The notes beneath the pieces were generated by a model that made no database searches, was not told where the DNA came from, and saw only the letters and a program-made list of their open reading frames with translations. The translations under genes were made by a program, and so were the position numbers. From positions 496,001 through 560,000 of the forward strand of contig CAVSKZ010000002.1 of assembly GCA_963728835.1 (NCBI GenBank): a DNA stretch of 64,000 bases, given 5' to 3'. This document shows, piece by piece, positions 1-11,306 of this stretch. Origin of the DNA: VRUE01 sp963728835. GTDB taxonomy: Bacteria; Actinomycetota; Thermoleophilia; Solirubrobacterales; 70-9. How positions within the stretch are numbered: position 1 is the stretch's first letter; every line of letters starts with the position of its first letter.

Positions 1-975
1 CGAGGCCCTCTACTTCGCCCTCACCGGCCGCTCCTTCCGAACCGGCGACCGCCGCGACCTGATCCCGTTCGGCGAGTCCTTCGCCCGCGCCGAAGCGACG
101 GTGCGCGACGACGACGGCATCGAGCGCCGGCTGCTCGCCTCGGTGAGCCGGGCCGAAGGCCGCCGCCACCTGCTCGACGGCAGCGCCGCCGACCCGGCCG
201 CGATCTCCCACAGCCGTCCCCCTGTGGCCGTCTTCTCTCCCGACCGGCTGGCTCTGGTCAAGGGCCCTCCGGCGGAACGCCGCGCCCACCTCGACGGCTT
301 CGTCGCCGCCCGCTGGCCCGCCCGCGCCGACCTGCGCAAGCGCTTCGGACAGGCGCTCGCGCAGCGCAACGCCCTGGTCGCCCGCATCGCCTCGGGTCGC
401 GCAGCGCCCGCCGATCTCGACGTCTGGGACGCGACTATGGCCGAGGCGGCCTCCGCGCTGGTCGAGGCCCGCGCGGAGGCGGTCGCCGAGCTGGCGCAGC
501 CCTTTGCCGAGCGCGGCGGAGGAGCTGGGGCTGGAGGGCGCCGCGACGATCGAGTACGCGCCCCGCGCCGCCGGGTCCGCCGAGGAGATCCGCGCCGGCC
601 TGGCCGAGCGCCGCGAGGCCGACCTCCGCCTCGGCCGCAGTTCCTGGGGCCCCCACCTCGACGAGCTGAAGATCGAGCGCGAGCGCCGCTCGCTGCGCCG
701 CTACGGCTCGCAGGGCCAGCAGCGCGCTGCGCTTCTCGCCCTTCTCTTCGCCGAGCGCGACGCGCTGCTGCGCGCTCGGCGCAGTCGCGCCGCTGCTGCT
801 GCTCGACGACGTCATGAGCGAGCTCGACCCGGGACGCCGGGAGCGCCTGGTCGAGCGACTCGCGGGCGGCGGGCAGGCACTGATCACGGCGGCCTCGATG
901 GACTCCCTGCCGGAGCGGGCAAGCGGTTCCGTCGTGCGGATGCCACTCGCCCTCAGCGAGGCTGCGGCGGCGTGA
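1..975 (+). CDS. recF: RecF, DNA gap-repair ATPase (5' end missing, frameshifted)
   Basis: RecF binds gapped DNA and loads RecA in recombinational repair. The window opens inside the gene: the first residues read EALYFALTGRSFRT, the conserved stretch after the Walker A loop, so the Walker A region itself is outside. Downstream are an ABC-type signature region (YGSQGQQRAALLALLFAERD) and a Walker B/D-loop (LLLLDDVMSELD). The reading frame changes twice, near 515 and near 772, each by +1. Both sides of each shift read as RecF, so these are probably sequence errors rather than decay. The stop at 973-975 overlaps the GTG start of the next gene. Identity is secure from the motifs and from the position upstream of gyrB. 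Confidence 0.9.
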
Positions 976-1278
976 GCCGGCGAAGAGCGCCCCGGCCCGC
1001 CGCGACGGCGCTGCGTGCCGCCCTCGAGCGAGGCGGCACCGAAGACCCCACTTGCCGCCCTCCAGGCGGCCTGGGCGGAGGCCGTGGGCGAGCAGATCGC
1101 CGCCGTCGCCAGCCCCGTCTCAGAGCGTGCGGGGGAGGTCTTGGTGGCCTGCTCGGATTCCGTCTGGGCGCAGGAGTTGGATTTGATGCAAGGACAGCTC
1201 CTGGAGCGCCTCGAGGAGCGCCTCGGAGAGCAGGCGCCGCGGAGTTTGCGGTTCCGTGTCGAAGATGACCGAAAGTAA
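972..1278 (+). CDS. DUF721 (DciA-like) protein, frameshifted
   Basis: This is the small DUF721 protein that commonly lies between recF and gyrB in actinobacteria; some relatives (DciA) assist loading of the replicative helicase. The GTG at 972 overlaps the recF stop and gives MSRRRAPRPAATALRAALER. A +1 shift near 1036 (extra G in gagcgaggcgg) moves the frame, after which AAPKTPLAALQAAWAEAVGE and the conserved hydrophobic SVWAQELDLMQGQLL continue to the stop at 1276-1278. The second half alone would start at the GTG at 1015. About 100 residues in total, normal for the family. A helicase-loading role is inference from family relatives only. Confidence 0.75.
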
Positions 1279-1316
1279 TTTAAAATATGACTGATTTGCA
1301 GGGATTTTTGCTTGCC

Positions 1317-1351
1317 TTGACCGGTCTTCGAGGGACCCGAACTGGTATCCT
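1317..1351 (+). promoter_or_regulatory. Candidate gyrB promoter
   Basis: The 156-bp gap before gyrB is unusually A+T-rich for the window. It holds an extended -10 element, TGGTATCCT (1343-1351). A TTGACC at 1317-1322 resembles a -35 but its spacing (23 bp) is too long, so the extended -10 may act alone. A second A+T-rich TAAAAT lies near 1281. The gyrB Shine-Dalgarno (GGGAAGGGA, about 1422-1430) sits 4-5 nt before the TTG start. Confidence 0.3.
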
Positions 1352-1434
1352 TATGTCAACTTGCGTTTCGGCCCCGATCCTGTGCGGCACGCGCCCGCGG
1401 GTCGGGGTTTTCTATGAGAGCGGGAAGGGACTAA

Positions 1435-3869
<2,435 letters not shown>

Positions 3870-4010
3870 CCAGAACGCTGCAAACCGGCGCATCTCGGGG
3901 TCTTCAGTCGGCTTCCTCGGGTCACGCACCAACAAGTGCGCTCCCCTCGTCGGCCTCCCTGCATCCCCCGACCTGCTTGGTTTTCGCGTTCTGGGTGAGG
4001 TGACGCTCTA

Positions 4011-6517
4011 GTGGAGGGTGCCGACGCTCTTACCGGAGGGCGGATCGAGGAGCGCGAGCTGACCAACGAGATGCGCTCGTCGTACCTCGACTACGCGATG
4101 AGCGTGATCGTCGGCCGCGCGCTGCCGGACGTCCGCGACGGGCTCAAGCCGGTGCACCGGCGCGTGCTCTACGCGATGCACGACCTCGCCCTGCAGCCCA
4201 ACCGGCCCTACCGCAAGTCGGCCTTCATCGTCGGCGAGGTGATGGGCAAGTACCACCCGCACGGCGACAGCGCGATCTACGACACGCTGGCCCGGATGGC
4301 GCAGGACTTCTCGCTGCGCTACATGCTCGTCGACGGCCAGGGCAACTTCGGCTCGATCGACGACGACCCGCCCGCCGCGATGAGGTACACCGAGGCGCGC
4401 CTGGCGCGGCTCTCGACGGAGCTGCTGCGCGACATCGACGCCGACACGGTCGAGTGGGGGCCCAACTACGACGAATCCCAGCAGGAGCCGCTGGTCCTAC
4501 CCGCGCGCTTCCCGAACCTGCTCGTCAACGGGTCCTCGGGATCGCGGTCGGGATGGCGACCAACATCCCGCCGCACAACCTGAGCGAGTCGATCGCGGCG
4601 GTCAAGGCTTACATCGCGAACCCGGGGATCGACCTCGCCGGGCTGATGGAGCACGTCAAGGGCCCGGACTTCCCCGGCGGCGGGATCATGAGCGCCGAAG
4701 GCGTCGCCGAGGCCTACGCCTCCGGCCGCGCCTCGGTTCGGATCCGGGCCCGCGCCCACGTCGAGCCGATCAAGGGCGGCCGCGACGCGATCGTCGTCAC
4801 CGAGCTGCCCTTCATGGTCAAGAAGGGCGGCGACGGCGGGCTGATCACGAAGATCGCCGACCTCGTCCGCGAGAAGAAGATCACCGGCGTCTCCGACCTG
4901 CGCGACGAGTCGGACCGCTCAGGCATGCGGCTGGTGATCGAGACCAAGCGCGGCGGCGACCCGCCCGAGGTGGTGCTCAACCAGCTCTACAAGCGCACGG
5001 CGATGCAGAGCACCTTCGGGATCAACATGGTCGCGCTGGTCGACGGCGTGCCGCGCACGCTCGGCCTCAAGGAGCTGATCGAGCACTACGTCAGCCACCA
5101 GCGCGAGGTCGTCATCCGCCGCACCCAGCACGAGCTGCGCCACGCCGAGGCGCGCGCCCACATCCTCGAGGGGCTGCTGATCGCGCTCGACAACCTCGAC
5201 GCCGTGATCGAGCTGATCCGCGGCTCGGCCGACACCGAGACGGCGAAGACGGGCCTGATCGAGCGCTTCGAGCTCTCCGAGGAGCAGGCGCAGGCGATCC
5301 TCGACATGCGCCTCGCCCGCCTTACCGCGCTGGAGTCCGACAAGCTTCGCGAGGAGCACGAAGAGCTGTCCAAGCGGATCGCCGAGCTGCGCTCGATCCT
5401 CGGCGATCCCGCCAGGATCGACGCGGTGATCGTCGAGGAGCTCGACGAGGTCGACAAGCGCTACGGCGACGAGCGCCGCACCGAAGTCACCCACTTCGAG
5501 GGCGACATGAACATCGAGGACATGATCGCCGACCAGCAGATGGTGATCTCGATCACCCACTCCGGCTACGCCAAGCGGCTGCCGCTCGCCACCTACCGCC
5601 AGCAGCACCGCGGCGGCCGCGGGGTGATGGGGATGGACCTCAAGGAGGACGACTACATCGAGCACCTGCACATCTGCTCGACCCACGACTTCCTACTCTT
5701 CTTCACCAACCGGGGCAAGGTCTACCGGCTCAAGGTCTACGAGCTGCCCGAGGGCGCCCGGACGGCCAAAGGCCGCGCCCTGGTCAACGTGCTGCCGCTG
5801 CGCGACGGCGAGAAGGTGACCGCGGTGATCCCGACCCGCGACTTCAGCGAGAACAAGTATCTGGTCTTCGCCACCGCCGAAGGCCTGGTCAAGAAGACCG
5901 AGTTCAAGGCCTACAACACGCCGATCCGGGCCGACGGGATCATCGCGATCAAGATCCGCGACGGCGACGAGCTGGTCCAGGTGCGCCTGACCTCGGGCGA
6001 CGACGACATCCTCCTGGTCTCCAAGTCGGGTCATGCCTCGCGCTTCTCCGAGGAGGCCGTGCGGGCGATGGGCCGCGACACGAGCGGCGTCAAGGGCATG
6101 AACGTCTCGGCCAAGGTCAACGGCAAGGCCAACCGGGTCCTGGCGATGGACGTCGCCCGCGACGACTCCGAGCTCTTCGTCGTCACCGAGAACGGCTACG
6201 GCAAGCGCACCTCGGTCTCCGAGTACCCGGTCAAGGGCCGCGGCACCAAGGGCGTGCTGACCGCGAAGCTGACCGCGAAGAAGGGGGGCCTCGCCGGCGC
6301 CCTGATCGTCCGCGAGCACCAGGACCTGCTCTTCATCTCCCAGAACGGCATGGTCCAGCGCACCCCCGCCGGCGGCATCTCGCAGATGGGCCGTCCCACC
6401 CAGGGCGTCAAAGTCATGAACATGAAGGACGACGACTGCGTAAGCGCCGTAGCTCTCGTCGTCGACGACGACTCAGAAGCCGAGGAGCCCGACGGGCAGG
6501 AGCAGTTGGGGGAGTAG
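4011..6517 (+). CDS. gyrA: DNA gyrase subunit A (one frameshift)
   Basis: The DNA-cleaving subunit of gyrase. The GTG start at 4011 follows a GGTGAGGTGA ribosome site and gives IEERELTNEMRSSYLDYAMSV, the conserved start of the breakage-reunion domain. The catalytic tyrosine is in AAMRYTEARL. The quinolone region reads HPHGDSAIYDTLARM, with the serine and aspartate of sensitive enzymes. Six C-terminal beta-pinwheel blades follow, including the GyrA box QQHRGGRG. A missing G in the run at about 4537-4540 (tcgggatc for tcggggatc) breaks the frame. Corrected length is about 835 residues. The 141 bp before it (3870-4010) hold no gene. Confidence 0.95.
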
Positions 6518-6528
6518 TCGAGCGTTGG

Positions 6529-6604
6529 GAGGGTCGGGTATCCCTTCCCAAAACGCGCGGCAGGAGCCGCGCTTGAGTGTTTTGGGAAGGGATACCCGAC
6601 CCTC
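6529..6604. terminator. Long perfect inverted repeat downstream of gyrA
   Basis: Two perfectly complementary 26-nt arms, 6529-6554 and 6579-6604, flank a 24-nt centre that itself contains a 6-bp hairpin (gcgcgg caggag ccgcgc, 6555-6572). It begins 11 bp after the gyrA stop and could act as a terminator, though no T-run follows. The arm length and perfection exceed an ordinary intrinsic terminator, and a similar structure occurs at 41401-41474, so it may be a mobile or extragenic palindromic repeat. The rest of 6518-6698 shows no gene. Confidence 0.65.
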
Positions 6605-6698
6605 TTCTCGGTCGCCAAGCTCCTTGTTGAAGCTTGCGGTTGCACGGGGAACGTGCGCCAAGGGGGAGAAAGTGACCTCGCCAGAGCCTTAAGGACGC

Positions 6699-7023
6699 GT
6701 GACTTGTGAGAACGGCGGCGTAGAAGAGCATGGGGCGGCCCAGTTGTTGATCGAAGAGCTGTTGCGCACGGCTTTCTCGCTCGGCAGCATCTACGCGCCG
6801 CTGCTCGCGGATCTCCCCGAGGATGCCTTCCCCGGGGAGGACCCTGGTGCCGTGCTGATCGAGATGCTGGCTGGCAGGCTCTCTGGGGGCCGCCCAGGTG
6901 GTCGAGGAGACGGACTGGGAGTCGACGACCGTGCTTGTGAAGGCGGTTAGGGAGAGCGTTCTCGGCGACCTGCGAGTCGCGACCCAGTTGGCGGAACTGG
7001 GCGAGAAGGAAATGCTACTTTGA
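6699..7023 (+). CDS. Hypothetical protein upstream of toxin-antitoxin pair (frameshifted)
   Basis: I do not recognise a named family. It starts at GTG 6699 with AAGGA just upstream. The first part reads GAAQLLIEELLRTAFSLGSIYAPLLADLPEDAFPGEDP with a hydrophobic helical stretch. An extra G in the run near 6885 shifts the frame; corrected, it continues AAQVVEETDWESTTVLVKAVRESVLGDLRVATQLAELGE to a TGA at 7021-7023. About 107 residues, mostly alpha-helical by composition. The TGA shares its A with the antitoxin ATG (TGATG), so the three genes look translationally coupled. Function unknown; a third component of the toxin-antitoxin module is possible. Confidence 0.5.
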
Positions 7024-7307
7024 TGTACATGAACGAGAAGACGGTTGGGATCGCGGAGTTGAGGCAGAACTTGAGTGTCTACTTGAGGCGCGTGGCCAAA
7101 GGGGAGCGGTTGGTGGTCACCGACCGCAACAGGCCCGTGGCCGAGTTGGGTCCGGCGGTGAGCATCGGGTCCGACCTGGACCGGTTGATCGCCGAAGGAC
7201 GAGTATCCGCGCCGCTTCGCCCAGGGCCCTTGCCAAAGCCCTTGAAAACGGGCGGCGATCCGCATGCTCTGAGTCGGGCCCTCGAAGAAGTCCGCGGCGA
7301 CCGCTGA
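7023..7307 (+). CDS. Phd/VapB-type antitoxin
   Basis: A 94-residue antitoxin of the Phd/YefM fold. The N-terminal DNA-binding part reads VGIAELRQNLSVYLRRVAKGERLVVTDRNRPVAELGP, the family hallmark. The proline-rich C-terminus (RPGPLPKPLKTGGDP) would wrap and inhibit the toxin. ATG 7023 overlaps the preceding stop; the VapC GTG begins 4 nt after its own stop. Members of the family repress their own operon through the N-terminal domain, so autoregulation is expected, but no obvious operator palindrome was picked out upstream. Confidence 0.85.
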   Translation: MYMNEKTVGIAELRQNLSVYLRRVAKGERLVVTDRNRPVAELGPAVSIGSDLDRLIAEGRVSAPLRPGPLPKPLKTGGDPHALSRALEEVRGDR

Positions 7308-7311
7308 GAAC

Positions 7312-7725
7312 GTGCCCGTCTTCTACGCGGACGCCTCCGCACTGGTCAAGCTCGCGCGCGAGGAGGCTGAGTCCGCCTCGCTCAGCGCATACCTCGCCGG
7401 GGCGGATCTCGTAAGCAGCGAGTTGGCGTTGGCTGAGGTACCTAGGGCTCTTCGTCGTGCGGTCGCCATGGACCCCGCGCTCCCGCTCGAGGGGCTTTGG
7501 GAACGCGTGGACGAGCTCATCCACCGCATCGCTCTGAGACCCATCGATCACGACATGCTCTTGGGTGCAGCGGCGCTCACCGAGCCGTCCCTGCGGACTT
7601 TGGACGCCATCCACGTCACCACCGCTCTGCACCTCAGTCCAGTCGAGGCTTTCGTCACCTACGACGAACGTCAGGCTGCTGCGGCACGACTCGCGGGCCT
7701 GCGCACCATCGCCCCCGGCGCCTAA
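7312..7725 (+). CDS. vapC: VapC-like PIN-domain toxin ribonuclease
   Basis: A PIN-domain endoribonuclease of 137 residues, the usual VapC length. The acidic metal-binding residues are visible: D7 in FYADASALVKL, E42 in LALAEVPRALRR, D98 in LRTLDAIHVTTA and D118 in VTYDERQ. It would cleave RNA (in characterised VapCs, often tRNA or rRNA) when released from the upstream antitoxin. It starts with GTG at 7312, 4 nt after the antitoxin stop, so the pair forms a normal operon. No sign of truncation, unlike the gene upstream of the antitoxin. Confidence 0.88.
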   Translation: MPVFYADASALVKLAREEAESASLSAYLAGADLVSSELALAEVPRALRRAVAMDPALPLEGLWERVDELIHRIALRPIDHDMLLGAAALTEPSLRTLDAIHVTTALHLSPVEAFVTYDERQAAAARLAGLRTIAPGA

Positions 7726-7739
7726 CTGCCGACGAACGT

Positions 7740-8246
7740 CTACGCAGCTGCCGGAAGATACTGCTGCCAGGCTTCCGGAATGGAGGGGCTGGCCACCTGG
7801 ATGAAGACCGTGGGCCCCGGGGCCTTGGGGGTCGTCTGGGGGTGCATGTGGATCTCGCGGGGGAGGCGGTTGCCCTTGCGGCGGTTGCAGCTGGCGCAGG
7901 CGGCGACGATGTTCTCCCAGACCGATTTGCCGCCGCGGCTGCGTGGGATCACGTGGTCGACCGTCAGGCCTGACTTGCGCGAGCCGCAGTACTGGCAGGT
8001 CCACGAGTCCCGCGCGAGCACCGCGCGTCGCGTGATCTTCCTCCTGTGCGCTTCTCGCGGGATCCGCACGTAGTTGACGAGGCGGATCACGTCGGGGCGC
8101 TCCATCGTCATGTGCTCGGAGTGGATGGCGCCCTCGCGCCGCTCCAAGAGCTCGGCTTTTTCCTTCAGCAGGAGCACGGCGGCTCGTCTCAACGTGCAGA
8201 CGTTGATCGGCTCATACGTTGCGTTGAGTACGAGCACTCTTGCCAT
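7740..8246 (-). CDS. HNH endonuclease-family protein
   Basis: A 168-residue protein with the start MARVLVLNATYEPINVC typical of a widespread actinobacterial HNH family. The HNH core is complete: the zinc ribbon CQYCG, the catalytic LTVDHVIPRSRGG, then N and CNRRKGNR. Such proteins are metal-dependent nucleases; the cellular role of this chromosomal family is not settled. The 3' end faces vapC, with 14 bp between stops. The ATG at 8246 lies 28 bp downstream of the pheA stop on the same strand, so it could be transcribed with pheA. Confidence 0.85.
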   Translation of the reverse strand: MARVLVLNATYEPINVCTLRRAAVLLLKEKAELLERREGAIHSEHMTMERPDVIRLVNYVRIPREAHRRKITRRAVLARDSWTCQYCGSRKSGLTVDHVIPRSRGGKSVWENIVAACASCNRRKGNRLPREIHMHPQTTPKAPGPTVFIQVASPSIPEAWQQYLPAAA

Positions 8247-8274
8247 CTTGCTCGGGAATTCTACGCAGGCATCG

Positions 8275-9113
8275 CTAGCCGACGGGGTAGGAGCCCAGAA
8301 TTCGGACCGAGGCGGCCTTCGTTCGGAGAGCTTCCATGGCCTCGACCACGACCCGATCCTCGGCGCTTCCCTCGAGGTCGCAGAAGAACATGTAGCGGCC
8401 CAGGCCGCTGGCGCAGGGGGCGGGACTCGATGCGGGTGAGGTTGATCCCGCGGCGAGGAGAACTCCTGCAGGGCCTCGACCAGGGCGCCCGGATGGTCTT
8501 CTCCCAGCTCGGAGAAGACGAGCGAGGTCTTCCAAACGGAGCCGCCCGCGCCCCCGGTCCCGGCGGGAGCGATCCAGACGAAGCGGGTGACGTTGTTGGC
8601 CTCGTCCTCGACGTCCTCGCAGAGGATCGCGCAGCCGTAGAGATCGGCGGCGGAGCGGGCGCCGATCGCCGCCCAGGGCTCGGCCGCCTCGCCGACCTGG
8701 CGCACCGCCTCGGCGGTGCTGCTGACGCTGCGCCGCTCGGCATCCGGAAGCTGGTCGCGCAGGAAGCGGGCGCACTGGGCCAGCGGCTGGGGGTGGGAGA
8801 GCACGGCCGTAACCTCTCCGAGCCCGGTCTCCTCCCGGGCGATCAGCTGCGCCCGCACCGCGAAGTCGTGCTCGCCGACGATCGTCACCCCCTCGGTGTC
8901 GAAGGCGAGCGCGTCGAGGGTGCTGCGCACCGAGCCCTCGATCGAGTTCTCGAACGGGACCAGGGCCCGGTCGGCTTCGCCACGCTCGACGGCGAGGATG
9001 GCGTCGTGGACGGTCGCCGTGCGCAGCGGCTCGAATCGCTCACCTGGCCCGAGCGCCTCGCGCAGGGCGTCCTCGGTGAAGGTCCCCGCCGGCCCCAGGT
9101 AGGCGATCCGCAC
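8275..9113 (-). CDS. pheA: Prephenate dehydratase with ACT domain (two frameshifts)
   Basis: Converts prephenate to phenylpyruvate in phenylalanine synthesis. The GTG start at 9113 gives MRIAYLGPAGTFTEDAL, then VPFENSIEGSVRSTLD and the catalytic-loop VTRFVW. The regulatory ACT domain follows (HPGALVEALQEFSS, RGINLTRIESRP), so feedback by phenylalanine is expected. The frame shifts by +1 near 8452 and again near 8415; the last part, GRYMFFCDLEGSAED to GSYPVG, is clearly the family C-terminus. Corrected length about 279 residues, a monofunctional enzyme with no chorismate mutase domain. Confidence 0.9.
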
Positions 9114-9123
9114 GGGAACCCGC

Positions 9124-10168
9124 CTATTCGAAGGCGACCGAGTAGCTGGCTTCGTTGTTTTCGGAGACCTGCTCGCCGGGCACGGTGTCGACTTCGACTT
9201 CCAGCGTCGCCTCTCCCTTCGGAGCCGGCGTCAGCGGGATCGAGACGCTTCCCGTTTCCCCCGCTTCGATGCTGTCGATAGTCCCCGAGAGCGTCGTGCC
9301 GCCGCTGACGGTGACCGAGACGTCGATTCCGTTCTCGGTCGATTCGCCCTGGTTTTGCACCTGCGACTTCGACTTCGGGCGTTCCTTCGCTGAGCACCGA
9401 GGTGGTCGATTCGGCCGAGAGTTCGGTCCCGTTGACGCTGGTGCCGAGCAGGCCGAGCCCGTGCACGCCGGGGGTCGCAGCCCCCGTCGCGCCGCTGACC
9501 GAACCGAGAGCCGCGCTCACTTCGCTCTTCGTCGAGCCAGCTGGGTCTCGTCGGGGACGAAGACGCTCTTCGGCACGTCGCTCGCCTTCGATCCCGTTGT
9601 CGGCGAGGACGGCGTTGATTTCCGGGCGCACGACCGCCGCGTAGAGGACGTCGCTCGCGGCCAGCGTCTGCATCTGCTTGGCGATGATCGCCATCGCTCT
9701 CTCCGAGCCGACGTCGCCGAGAGCGGTGCTGATCTGGTCGGCGATTTCGTTCATCGCGCTGCTGCGCAGCTCGTAGACCAGCTCGAGCGTGTCCTGGGCG
9801 TCGCCCATGTCGCCCGGGGCGTCGAGGCCGTCGACCCGGCTCGCGTAGTTGTCCATCGCGCTGCGGTCGGCGTCGACCTGGCCGATGAAGTCGGTGACCG
9901 AGAGGCTGCCGGGATCGTCGAGCTTGTCGAAGAACGATTTGCTCGTCTGGTCGGTCACTTCGACGATCTGGGTGACGTCGCGCGCGTAGTCGCTCAGCGC
10001 CCGGTCCTTGCGGGCATCGAGGCAGCCCTTGACGCCGAGGACGAGCAGGATCAGGACCAGCAGGCCGCCGCCGAGCGCCAAGCCGCGGCGCAGCAGGATC
10101 TGTTGCCGTTCGGGCCGGCGCTGTGGCCGTGGCCGGCGTCCCGGCCGGTTTGCGGGGGAATCCTCCAA
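9124..10168 (-). CDS. Membrane-anchored protein with CARDB-like C-terminal domain (frameshifted)
   Basis: No named family recognised for the whole protein. It has a basic cytoplasmic N-terminus (RPGRRPRPQRRPERQQ), one transmembrane helix (LALGGGLLVLILLVLGV), a helical extracytoplasmic region (about 150 residues, SDYARDVTQIVEVTDQTSKSFF onwards) and a C-terminal beta-sandwich ending VSENNEASYSVAFE, typical of CARDB adhesion-like modules. The frame shifts near 9588 and 9535 (a short DVPKSVFVPDE segment is read in another frame) and near 9364. Start uncertain: TTG 10168 has a GGAGAG 10 nt upstream; TTG 10186 is the alternative. Divergent from the kinase at 10328; perhaps part of the same envelope-signalling system. 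Confidence 0.55.
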
Positions 10169-10327
10169 GGGAATTTGGCTCTCCAAAAAGCTGTTGGGTG
10201 GGGCGGGAGTATGAACGCTGCCGTGGTCGTCGCGCCAAGAAGCGCAGCAAACGCCGCGTTTCCCCGACGCCGTTCCCGTTTCTTCGCCGCGCAGGAGTGC
10301 TGTCCTGCGCGGCGAACCGGGAGTGAC

Positions 10328-11248
10328 GTGGTCGGCTCGCTCGTCCTCAACCGCTTCCTGATCGAGCGCCGCATCGGCAGCGGCGGCTTCGGCACGGTCT
10401 ACGAGGCCTGGGATGGCCGGCTGGAGCGCCCGGTTGCGGTGAAGGCGATCGAGTCGGGGGGTCCCCGAGGCTCCCAGCGCGTGCTGCGCGAGGCGCAGGC
10501 TGCCGCGAGGCTGAACCATCCGGGCATCGTCACCCTCTACGAGATGGGCGAGGAGGACGGCAACGCGCTGCTCGTCACCGAGCTGGTCGACGGCTCGACG
10601 CTGGCCCAGCTCAGCCGCGACGGAGAGCTCAGCGACCGCGAGATGGGGGAGATCGGCGCCGATCTCTGCGAGGCGCTCGACCACGCCCACTGCCGCTCCG
10701 TCGTCCACCGCGACATCAAGCCCCAGAACGTCCTCGTCACCGAGGACGGGGAGCCCCGCGCGAAGCTGATGGACTTCGGCGTCGCCCGCCTCGCCGACGC
10801 CACCGCCCTGACCGTGCCAGGCGACGTGGTCGGCACGCTCGCCTACATGGCGCCCGAGCAGGCCGAGGGGCGCGAGGCCGGCCCGGAGGCAGACGTCTAC
10901 TCGCTGGCGCTGATGCTGTACGAGTGCTGGAGCGGCGAGAACCCCAACCGGCGCTCCACCCCTGCCGCCACCGCCCGCGCGATCGGCGCCCGCCACCGGC
11001 CCCTGCGCCGCCTCCGCCCGGATCTCCCGCGCGAGCTCACCGACGCGGTCGACGCCTGCCTGGAGGCCCGCCCCGGCAGGCGACTCTCGCTGGAGGAGCT
11101 GGGAGAGGCGATCGAGGGGTCGCTGGACCGTCTCGCCGAGCGACCTCCCCGCCCGGAGCGCTCGCTGCGCCTGCGCCTCGCGGCGGTCGCCGCCGCCGCG
11201 ATCCTGGGAGCCTGGCTCGCCGCCGGTCACGGCGTCCTGCTGCCGTAG
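10328..11248 (+). CDS. Serine/threonine protein kinase (PknA-like) with C-terminal membrane helix
   Basis: A Hanks-type kinase of 306 residues. Visible motifs are the glycine loop IGSGGFGTVYEAWD, the ATP lysine in VAVKAIE, the catalytic loop VVHRDIKPQNVL, the DFG (LMDFGVARL) and APE (YMAPEQAEG). A hydrophobic helix (LAAVAAAAILGAWLAAGHG) ends the protein, with almost nothing outside the membrane, so it lacks a sensor domain. GTG 10328 has GGGAG 4-5 nt upstream. It opens the kinase-FHA-phosphatase-FtsW-PbpA-PknB cluster and probably phosphorylates the adjacent FHA proteins and cell-wall enzymes (inference from the mycobacterial pknA/pknB operon). Confidence 0.88.
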   Translation: MVGSLVLNRFLIERRIGSGGFGTVYEAWDGRLERPVAVKAIESGGPRGSQRVLREAQAAARLNHPGIVTLYEMGEEDGNALLVTELVDGSTLAQLSRDGELSDREMGEIGADLCEALDHAHCRSVVHRDIKPQNVLVTEDGEPRAKLMDFGVARLADATALTVPGDVVGTLAYMAPEQAEGREAGPEADVYSLALMLYECWSGENPNRRSTPAATARAIGARHRPLRRLRPDLPRELTDAVDACLEARPGRRLSLEELGEAIEGSLDRLAERPPRPERSLRLRLAAVAAAAILGAWLAAGHGVLLP

Positions 11249-11306
11249 GATTCGAGCCGGTTTCCCGCAAACCCAGCGCTCGCCTCGCGCGCAAAAGGAG
11301 CCACCG

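Noticed and set aside
3870..4010. Small gene between gyrB and gyrA
   Set aside because: No frame with a ribosome site or recognisable protein; the stretch is read as untranslated leader or spacer.
7740..9113. Fusion of prephenate dehydratase with an HNH nuclease
   Set aside because: The open frame runs through only because of frameshifts in pheA; PheA has its own C-terminus ending at 8275 and the HNH gene has its own ATG at 8246.
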